Under the pieces are notes generated by a model that was given only the letters and a program-made list of their open reading frames with translations, searched no databases and had not been told where the DNA came from. A stretch of 64,000 nt of DNA, from NCBI GenBank assembly GCA_009767595.1, contig VSDK01023707.1, positions 53,836 to 117,835 on the forward strand, read 5' to 3'. The stretch is from Symbiodinium kawagutii. Taxonomy: Eukaryota > Sar > Dinophyceae > Suessiales > Symbiodiniaceae. Position numbers and translations under genes: made by a program. Shown piece by piece: positions 56,287 to 64,000 of this stretch (the stretch's first letter is position 1; the number at the start of each line of letters is the position of its first letter).

Positions 56287-56430
56287 CCAAGGGCCAAGCT
56301 TCAATGAAGGTGGGATCCTCCTTGCCCGTCCGTTCTGTGGACAGCGTGGAAAACTCGGCTGAGAGAAGATAGGTCAGGCTCACCTTGACAGCGATAGATG
56401 CGCCACCAAAAACTTCAAGCCAACATCTGC
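56287..56430 (-). CDS. Candidate exon, unknown protein
   Basis: Acceptor ATATTTCTCAG| and a consensus donor TTGG|GTAAGT bound a frame reading RCWLEVFGGASIAVKVSLTY, LLSAEFSTLSTERTGKED and PTFIEAWPLG. It is protein-like with good splice sites. It lies between exon A and the BspA-like gene on the same strand, so it may be an upstream exon of the 53-55 kb gene. No family is recognised. Confidence 0.5.
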
Positions 56431-56902
56431 CTGAGAAATATGTTCGTGTAATTATTTGCATTTGATCGTTTTGCAACCAAAAACAAGGGAAAACTTTGCA
56501 GACCTCATGGTTTGCAGGTACCTAGATGGAAACCTGTTCGGGAGTTCTGAAGGTACAATAGTCGTCCATCTTCAGCCCCTGAACCAAACATCCTTGGACC
56601 AGTTGGCTACAGCTGTATCATGGGTCCCAGGATGACCTCTGAACCCCGCCCTTGCTCCACTTGGCACCCCTACGCCGGCTCTTTCACTCTGTCGGGCACG
56701 CATGGCTGAAATTGCCTGTTCCATCTTTGATTTGCCCATCCCCAACCTCTGCAGTCTGTAGGCATAGGTGGTCACAGTGCTGGGTTTCTCATCCTTGGGA
56801 CCACGGCGGAGATTCCGTTGGTGACAAAACATGGGAGGAAACAAACAAGAGTGAGTTGTCATTTGTCCCAAAGGTAGCATCACAGGAAACTAGTGGGTGA
56901 CT

Positions 56903-57005
56903 CTTGGGTGAGGGAGAGAGGGAGAGAGGGAGGGAGGGCGAGAGAGGGCGGGAGGGAGGAGGGAGAGCGGGGAAAAAGAAAGAAGAGGGAAAGAAGGAAA
57001 GAACA
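56903..57005. repeat. Purine-rich (GGGAGAGA) tract
   Basis: Tandem GGGAGAGAGGGAGAGAGGGA and related units, then GAAAGAAG words. Hydrophobic Ser/Leu/Pro frames on minus are artefacts. Confidence 0.9.
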
Positions 57006-57412
57006 AAAATAGAAGCAAATGAATAAATAAAGGAGTACGTAGACAGAAAGGACATCGCACCACTAAACGATTAATCACCAATCTATACAAAAAACATCAA
57101 ACAACTTAAAAGAACATGTTTTCGTGTGATTTCGCATGTCTTCCTTCGGATGCCCTAGTTTCATAGCCTCCATTCCAGCAGCACCATGCATCTGGCTACG
57201 TCCTTTTTAGAATTGTCCGCAAAGAAACTGCAGGCAACGCGCTTCTTCTCAACCACTCGACATCTTGAATGCGCATTGAGAGACATATATTCAAATATTT
57301 TTAGGCAAGAATGCTAATGCAAAAACGCACATACTCTGGTCACTAGTCCATATCACATAATCCACTAATATACAGCCTTGCGCCCTCGCGTTCATTCTAC
57401 ATCATCCTACCA

Positions 57413-57608
57413 TCACCAGCGATGCGCGATGCTTCGTCCAGACCCAGCATCCCAGAGCTCTCCGTAGAGTTGCTCCATGACTTTCTTGGCCCGTCGTGAT
57501 CGAATACATGACCGCATCCAGACATAGGCGACCACTAAGGCTCCGAAGCCCAGAGTCAGTAGAGGCAACTCCCAACAAAACTTAGTCGTCAAAGTGGCAG
57601 AATGGGGC
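57413..57608 (-). CDS. BspA-like gene, terminal exon with membrane anchor
   Basis: After acceptor ATTTGGGAG| the frame reads [40 protein letters not shown] and [20 protein letters not shown], ending HRW and TGA at 57413. [17 protein letters not shown] is one membrane helix, followed immediately by a positive cluster ([11 protein letters not shown]), as expected for an inside-facing tail. It has no useful ATG and so is easily missed. Confidence 0.6.
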
Positions 57609-60600
57609 CTCCCAAATCATCTTGAGCTCGTCATTCATGTCATTTCTTAACCGGATCTTGGGTGATCTTTTGTAACGAAGGAAGAGGAATGAATTGGAAT
57701 GAACAGGGTCTACAGAACTGCTGGAACCCTCCGAACCCAACTGTAAGCAACACTGCACAGCTGAACCCATGGGGGAAACAAGAAATCTTGCTGGGGAAGT
57801 TGCTGCGCCGAGAAACAAACCAGCCGTCCACCACAACCAATGGCAAGCTGCAGGCAATGCATGTGTCGGTACCCCTGAAAGAGTAGTAGAGAGCAGGGCA
57901 GTCATCGCATCTGAAGCGATCTTCCGAGGGAACTTGACCTGTGGCTTAGGGATCCCTAACCCGGTCCCCAATATACTTCGAAATTTGAGCTCGTGAAAAC
58001 TGAAACGAATCGTACAGGGGTTAATGCTGTAGTTTCATGATGTTTCATGTACTTTCCACATGCACAAACTGAATCCAATGTCCTTCCCTGATACTTTCCA
58101 CATGTCACATGTTTGCCCGCCTGCACGGCACTCTCCGCCACAGCGGTAGATTTTTCCCCAACCCGAACCAGAAGTCCCATACCAGTACTCGATGTATTGC
58201 CCTGCGTGGCACAATTCACACATGAGCCCGTTCTTGCCGGGTCCCCTCCCTTCTGAACAAAAAGGCGGCTGTAGGGAAGCACTAGTGCCACCAAACATCT
58301 CATCATGACCTTGGGCCGTGACTCGATCACTAGGCGGTTCACTGAGTTCAAAGACCACGAATGATGTTACCAATGGTGCCGTTGACTCGCCAAACTTAAA
58401 AAGTCAAGCTTTTTCAAGAACATATCAATTCAACAAAGCTCTTTAATTTTGAGGAGAGACAGGTAAGGACGCCACGGCCAACAACTCAGTACTTTAGTCG
58501 TTGTGGCTTACTCCAATTCTAAAGTATTAGAAAACCTTTTTCTCCTGAACCCACCCGGACTTAGAAATGGCGCCGTTGACGTCAATGATTTGTGGGTCCC
58601 TTGAGCCCTGGAGCCCACAGCTCAGGCAACACGGTGTGGTGCCCCGAAATAACGATCCTTCCATCTGAGGCTGTCCATGTGCTTTGTGGCCACCAAGTTG
58701 CTTTGTCGCACCTGCATACCTGGACCCCTTATTACCGAAGCATGGTGAGTGGAAGCATAGGCCCCGCCCCAAGATGAAAGAGTTCTAGTTTCAACTGCTG
58801 CAGGGCAACTGCTCAACGAAGAAGTGTCCCACGAACCAATCGGCTGGTCAAAGGAATCGGCATCGAAGAACATAGTGCTCATCCACCTTACTGCTGACGT
58901 GTCCCAGCTTCCAATCGGTTGGTTGAAAGACTTGGCCGATTTAAACATAGCTTCCATGTCAGTCACGCCCGAAGTGTTCCAGCTTCCAATCGGTTGGTTG
59001 AAAGATTTGGCGCTGTGGAACATAGCCCACATGCTTGTCACCGCCGAAGTGTCCCAGCTTCCAATCGGTTGATTGAAAGACTCGGCATCTTTGAACATAT
59101 CTCTCATGTTTCTCACAACTGATGTGTTCCAACTTCCAATGGGTTGATCGAAAGATTTGGCACCTGAGAACATAGATCCCATGTCTCTCACAACTGATGT
59201 GTCCCAGCTTCCAATGGGTTGATCGAAAGATTTGGCACCTGAGAACATAGATCCCATGTCTCTCACAACTGATGTGTCCCAGCTTCCAATCGGTTGGTTG
59301 AAAGACTCGGCGGATTCGAACATAGCTTCCATGTTAGTCACGCCCGAAGTGTCCCAGCTTCCAATGGGTTGATCAAAAGATTTGGCACCTGAGAACATAG
59401 ATCCCATGTCTCTCACAACTGATGTGTCCCAGCTTCCAATGGGTTGATCGAAAGATTTGGCACCTGAGAACATAGGTCCCATGTCTCTCACAGCTGATGT
59501 GTCCCAGCTTCCAATTGGTTGGTTGAAAGACGTGGCGTACCAGAACATGGATCCCATGTCAGTCACGGCCGAAGTGTCCCAGCTTCCAATGGATTGGTTG
59601 AAAGACTCGGCCCGAAGGAACATCCATCCCATGTCGGTTACAGACGATGTGTCCCAGCTTCCAATCGGTTGGTTGAAAGACTTGGCGTATTTGAACATAG
59701 ATCCCATGTCAGTCACGGCCGAAGTGTCCCAGCTTCCAATGGGTTGATCGAAAGATTTGGCACCTGAGAACATAGATCCCATGTCTCTCACAACTGATGT
59801 GTTCCAACTTCCAATGGGTTGATCGAAAGATTTGGCACCTGAGAACATAGATCCCATGTCTCTCACAACTGATGTGTCCCAGCTTCCAATGGGTTGATCG
59901 AAAGATTTGGCACCTGAGAACATAGATCCCATGTCTCTCACAACTGATGTGTCCCAGCTTCCAATCGGTTGGTTGAAAGACGTGGCGTACCAGAACATGG
60001 ATCCCATGTCAGTCACGGCCGAAGTGTCCCAGCTTCCAATGGATTGGTTGAAAGACTCGGCCGAGTGGAACATCCGTCCCATGTCGGTTACAGACGATGT
60101 GTCCCAGCTTCCAATCGGTTGGTTGAAAGACGTGGCGTACCAGAACATGGATCCCATGTCAGTCACGGCCGAAGTGTCCCAGCTTCCAATGGGTTGATCG
60201 AAAGATTTGGCACCTGAGAACATAGATCCCATGTCCGTGACAGCGGATGTGTTCCAGGACCCTATCGCTTCATTAAAGGATCCCAGCTGATAGAACAGCT
60301 GCGTCATGTTTGTCACTTTCGAAACGTCCCAGTCTGCAATTTGGCCATAGGCCGAGATCAAAGCAGCCCTGTCCTTAGGCATGTTGAAGGGCCAAGCATT
60401 GCCAAACATAAGGGGTGGGAGATATACCCAGGAACTAGGAAACGGGACTGGGGGCAGCCCCACCTACAGCATATGTTGACAGGATTCATTCGGTTTCTTG
60501 GAACTCCTGTTCCTAATATTCCTAGAGGCAAAATTTGCTAATGTAGAAACTATGACTCATCTTCCAACTGGTTCAATGTCATAATTTTGCTTCTGCAGGT

Positions 60601-60757
60601 TACGAAGACGCCAGGCTGCCTGCCAAGCTTCTGGAAAGGCCCCAGTGTCATCTCGCCTTTCCCAAGCAACGACGGCAGCTCTAAGTTCACTGCGGTTCTG
60701 GAAAGCGGACCCTGCTAAGCAGCTTGGGATCAACAGGAGCAGCATGATTTGAAACAT
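57413..60757 (-). CDS. BspA/DUF285-repeat secreted or type I membrane protein (exon model)
   Basis: In transcription order: a signal-peptide exon (ATG at 60757), a single large exon of about 20 DUF285-type repeats (60463 down to about 58815), one or more Cys-rich exons (about 58252-58100 and 57874-57690), and a terminal exon with a membrane helix, basic tail and stop at 57413. Each part faces the right way, and the order (secretion signal, extracellular repeats, Cys-rich modules, anchor) is what a cell-surface adhesin-like protein needs. DUF285/BspA repeats were first described in bacterial surface proteins and are expanded in several protists, where their ligand is usually unknown. Exon limits in the Cys-rich part are unresolved, and parts could belong to a neighbouring gene. 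Confidence 0.65.
57690..57874 (-). CDS. BspA-like gene, Cys-rich exon
   Basis: After acceptor CTCTTTCAG| at 57875 the frame reads [40 protein letters not shown] and [12 protein letters not shown]. Paired Cys (C-x-x-C) at both ends fit a disulfide-rich extracellular module. The 3' limit is uncertain; a candidate donor GATCCG|GTTAAG would leave an intron of only about 43 bp. Confidence 0.5.
58100..58252 (-). CDS. Candidate Cys-rich exon of BspA-like gene
   Basis: After a pyrimidine-rich acceptor TTTTTGTTCAG| one frame reads [39 protein letters not shown] and [12 protein letters not shown]-x-x-C and C-x3-C spacing resembles extracellular Cys-rich modules. A second frame is also open and contains Cys, so this is tentative. 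Confidence 0.4.
58815..60463 (-). CDS. BspA-like gene, large DUF285-repeat exon
   Basis: An acceptor GCTGTAG| at 60464-60465 opens the frame. After a lead-in it reads [20 protein letters not shown] and then about 20 repeats of 25 residues, consensus [20 protein letters not shown] plus 5 variable residues. The aromatic, Asp/Asn and Met-x-x-Met-F positions are the DUF285 signature of BspA-like proteins, which form leucine-rich-repeat-like solenoids. The sequence after the last repeat (below 58815) loses the pattern, so a donor probably lies there although the frame continues to 58622. Several repeat blocks are nearly identical in DNA. Confidence 0.85.
60557..60757 (-). CDS. BspA-like gene, first exon with signal peptide
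   Basis: From ATG at 60757 the frame reads [20 protein letters not shown] then [21 protein letters not shown] strong hydrophobic core and a likely cleavage site near A-G-S-A make a clear signal peptide. [14 protein letters not shown] is the usual lead-in to DUF285 repeats. An upstream in-frame non-ATG extension is less likely. The donor toward the 60463 exon was not fixed. Confidence 0.6.
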   Translation of the reverse strand: MFQIMLLLLIPSCLAGSAFQNRSELRAAVVAWERRDDTGAFPEAWQAAWRLRNLQKQNYDIEPVGR

Positions 60758-60859
60758 GGCTCGGATCGAAGCCGTGACACCCAAAGACTTCCCTCAAAAC
60801 CTGCTGTGGAAAAGCTGCCCCTTATATAAATCAAACATTTCTGGAAGAGGTCACTTGCA

Positions 60860-61780
60860 GAAATCAAATATTTGTTGAAGAGTTTTGCAGAATTGCTTTT
60901 CGAAAGTGTTTGGTTTCATGAATTCTGATGTTCGGCAATTCACAGAAAATGTTGCATCGGCTGATGGATGAGTGAATACATTGATTTGCTCCGTTTGGTC
61001 AGCTCGTGGCCTCGATATGTACCGACATTTCCCAGCACAAGAGCACTCGGTTGCTGTAGGGAGGCGGTTCTCACCTGCGCTGAAAGGAGTTTGTTTCAAC
61101 CAGAATCCTGCCCATTATATCTTTCAGTCTGTGTTGTTGGCAAAACATGGCAAAACCATGGTGCAACAAACGCGGATACAGCATTGTTCCAAACCAGGGA
61201 ACCTCAAATTGGCCAAGAGTTTGACGGTTTTGGGGATGAAAAAGTTCTGGGGACACTACATGACACTGCGCAATGCGCAATTCGAAGTTGAGCAGGTACC
61301 CACTGACCAAAGCTTTCAACACCTGGACTCACACGACATACGCTCGTCGACTTGCCAACCAAGATTTTAGCACAAGTTACATAGTTAAGTATGAATGCCA
61401 TGTCTTTATCTTGCCCTATGTTCTGTCTTTCAAGGTATATACATTTCATCAGCTTTCCTTTCTCTACCTAATCTAACCTCCTCTTCTCTGGCACAACCTG
61501 ACCTGACCCAATAACAATCTAGCAAAATCTAGCCACCAGTCGATTTACCTTGCCAGTCTGTCAAGCTGCCTATCTACGTATCTTCCTATTTGTTTTCTCG
61601 CTGTGCAAAACTCATGTCACACATGCTGATGTGTCATATCCATAGGTATTCAACCTGGTCCATCAGATTTTCTCTTAGGGAAACCGCATCCCTACCTATC
61701 TCAAAGTGCTACAAATGCTAATCAGATCATTTCTTTGCAGAGCTTCCGTAAGCTGCAGGCGTTTGGTCAGAGTCAGGTTA
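60860..61780. other. No secure gene (likely promoter-side spacer)
   Basis: Between the minus-strand BspA-like start and a plus-strand exon. Open frames on both strands have no bias or splice-bounded island. I see no TATA-like or other clear promoter motif. Confidence 0.4.
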
Positions 61781-61790
61781 CCCCCCCCAG

Positions 61791-61935
61791 ATCACATTTC
61801 CCATCGTTTCCGGGATCTTTTCGCACCTGGACGCTGCAATCGCCCGGAGAACGGCGCTGGTCTGCGACGCTGTGGCCGCGCGCTACAGGCTTGTGCTGTC
61901 GCATTGGAACCGCCCAAAAGGCCCGAGGAGATCCA
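61791..61935 (+). CDS. Strong candidate exon, unknown protein
   Basis: After a poly-C acceptor ACCCCCCCCAG| the frame reads ITFPIVSGIFSHLDAAIARR then TALVCDAVAARYRLVLSHWN and RPKGPR. It is strongly GC3-biased and helical, unlike the two other plus frames (Arg/Pro- and Ser/Trp-rich). The donor is unclear. It is the first plus-strand exon after the minus-strand cluster. No family is recognised. Confidence 0.5.
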
Positions 61936-61939
61936 ATTA

Positions 61940-64000
61940 ATTCCAATTAGCGAGGAAAACCTGAAGACGGCCATTTCAGAACCGCAAATTGTAATGATGC
62001 TTTGGAAATCTTTGGAATGTCCAGAGTTTGAAACGAACCGACAACGTCAATGAAGTGGTACGTAGAGTGATGGCGATCGACTTTATTGACACATCGTCAA
62101 TCTTTGTGCACGTTACGATGACCTATGTGTGCTTGGTCGGTCTCCTCTAGACTTCTAAAACAGTCAAGAACCAGGTCACAACATAATCACCCGCTGGCAA
62201 TGTTGTTTCTGCTATGCACCGGCTGCTGAGAATCTCAGGCTAAACTGGATTGCCTTGTCCAAAACTGTAGGGGGTCAGTGCACTGCTTCGCAAGCGATAA
62301 AGTCATTCAGAGTCTGTCTCAAGGGCCCCAACGACGCTCCCATGCTATCCCATGCTGCCAATGCTGATGGATCCCCAGACCTTTGGAGCCAAGACCAGAA
62401 AACCCTCCGTCAAAACCTCCAGCCCCTCGTGCCAGCCGTTGAGTTTAGGTGGTAACCAATGGAACATAGGGGGAAACCAGCCTGCCTTGCTTCATGGCTG
62501 ATGTTTCTCACATTTGAACCCCCTGAAAAGAAAGTAGCTTTGAACCAAAAATCTGGGAGCTTCAAAGGAGAATTGGCCAGCAAGATGCTGGAGATAGCGC
62601 ACATTTGCTTTGCACACTGAAGAGTTCACAGCTGCATATCGAGTCCCTAACTGCCGTTCCCTATGCTTCTGCTCGAAGCTGTCCAGCGGGGTCATGGCTG
62701 TTTCTTTAAAGAGAAAGCTGAAGAAACATCTTATCACATCTTTCATACTGGACATGGAAACTGCCAACACATTCCTGACCCCGCTCCATTGCTCATGGTA
62801 CTTGTATTTTTGGACAAGACACGAGTGGACAGGTCACAATAATTCAAGAACAATGCCGTCTCACTCGGAGTTGGCACTTGTCTGGGAAAACTATGATACA
62901 ATGAGTATCAGCCACTTGTCAGGAACGATGTGCGTGCAGATGCTTGAAAACCGAAAGCCTTCTGGCCAAAATGTGCCATGAATGATGCTACATGGCTTGA
63001 TCGGGTTGTCGCCAGACGCAAAGGGGTGACTTCTGCTTCTTTGGAAAACAACTTTGCGTGCCAAGCAACCTTTTGGCATCAGCGACCCTTGGTAATACTG
63101 GAATACTGGCCATGCAAATACTAAACAAGTACAAGGACCAACACTGTGGGTTGGGCTACGGTTGTGTCATGTTGTGTCTGCGCCCAAGGTCCTCTTCCAA
63201 CTGAAGCAACAAAAGTTTCATTTCACATTACCGTGGAAGCCGTGCCAGCTGGCAGAAAAACGCTGCACTGCAGAGCACCTGATTGCAACACAACCAGAGC
63301 TTCCACTGATCAAGGTCAGTGTGGCACTCTGCATGGGAGTTCCAGTTCATTCAGCTTCGTTGAACTGCAGCAATCATAGTGCGCTTTGCAGCATTTGTGG
63401 CATGTACAGGCTCTACATCCTGCTGCCAAAATCGCTACAGAGTGGTATCCCTCTGCTATTGACTTAACTAACCTGGTTGCTGTAAGTTTGCCTGGTCAGC
63501 TAAGTGAACTGTGGGGTACCACTCTGTGTTCTTTGGCCGCCAAACCACCAGCACCAGAATCTACCAACGTTGTAGTTCAAAGGCACTCGTCCAAAACTGG
63601 CGCGCCGAGTTGCTCAAGCTTGGGATTCCCTCAGCACTCCTCCAACATAGCTTGTTTTTGTTTGGGTTTTTGCCGGTTCATAGCAATCCCTCCAACATAA
63701 CTTGGGATTCCTCGGATTTTTGCATGGGAACCTCGTCTCATCACAAATCCGCAGGGTCCGGATGCCTCGGCGCTCAGAGTGCAGGGGTCAGTGGCACATT
63801 GGGGTCCTGGGGGTTGTACCCCTGGGATCCACTGACTGGGTTTGTAGGTTGACTCACTGGATGATTGACGAGCATCATTGAGGAATTAGATGGAATTATT
63901 ACCACAGAATTGATTGATTGAACGAGAACGGAACATATGTATGAAGACTTCTTGTTCGCTGTGAAGTGGACCAACAGAACAGCAAACAACTTTGCAACCA
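61940..64000. other. No secure gene
   Basis: Frames at 62255-62455 and 63150-63700 are open and mildly protein-like, but have mixed codon use and unclear boundaries. The 63500-63700 part could be a decayed mobile-element ORF. Nothing could be named. Confidence 0.4.

Noticed and set aside
56507..56640. Plus-strand frame reading YLDGNLFGSSEGTIVVHLQP
   Set aside because: It is protein-like, but lies opposite a minus-strand gene cluster and has no donor; left uncalled.
59457..60217. Plus-strand frames opposite the BspA repeats (QLPIGWLKD repeats)
   Set aside because: They are antisense shadows of the DUF285 exon; the minus frame has the family signature and is far longer.
1..64000. tRNA, rRNA, CRISPR array, bacterial operon or phage system
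   Set aside because: No cloverleaf, rRNA core or spaced direct-repeat array was recognised by eye; a tRNAscan or Infernal run could still find a small RNA.

Overview
This is eukaryotic nuclear DNA with very little coding sequence. The best fit is a dinoflagellate (Suessiales/Symbiodiniaceae-like), although there is no single diagnostic gene. The reasons are: (1) short exons of about 40-270 bp with G/C-rich third positions, scattered through repeat-rich DNA; (2) several exons that join in frame only if GC donors are used as well as GT donors; (3) a tandem BspA/DUF285-repeat protein; (4) a LINE-type reverse-transcriptase tail with a C/C/H/C knuckle; (5) abundant mini- and microsatellites. There are no bacterial operons, and almost every long open frame is either a repeat artefact or one exon of a spliced gene.

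Layout. 0-11.5 kb: plus-strand GC-rich candidate exons set in CCATCATTAACC/TGGTTTATTAA repeats. About 12 kb: a plus-strand LINE remnant. 12.4-19.5 kb: mostly featureless, with two or three candidate exons. 19.8-25.8 kb: about ten good plus-strand candidate exons of one or more unidentified genes, including a membrane segment. 26-34 kb: repeats with isolated exons. 34.1-40.9 kb: a plus-strand gene assembled here from eight exons. It encodes a family 2 glycosyltransferase-like protein (KELVIIDE, KRN, DDDD, YGYGFSY and CEDV blocks in canonical order, ending in a stop at 40912). 42.3-45.8 kb: an AT-rich island with a ~140-bp tandem repeat and a 929-base gap, compositionally unlike everything around it. 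45.85-48.2 kb: a 40-bp minisatellite abutting a 2-kb array of 12/24-bp units. 51.3-52.4 kb: a 14-15-bp array with an inverted middle block.

From 53 to 61 kb the coding strand is minus. Three exons at 53.2-55.5 kb join in phase 0 into an uncharacterised conserved protein. At 57.4-60.8 kb lies a BspA-like gene with a signal peptide, about 20 copies of a 25-residue repeat, Cys-rich exons and a C-terminal membrane anchor. A further plus-strand exon lies at 61.8 kb.

The genes do not form a pathway. The shared theme is cell-surface and secretory function: a glycosyltransferase, a secreted repeat protein with a membrane anchor, and unidentified membrane or secreted exons. The most unusual non-coding signal is a dispersed ~50-75-bp element with a GGGGGnCCCC core, seen six times, mostly close to exons. 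Exon calls come from reading frame, codon use and splice motifs read by eye; no database search or transcript was available.
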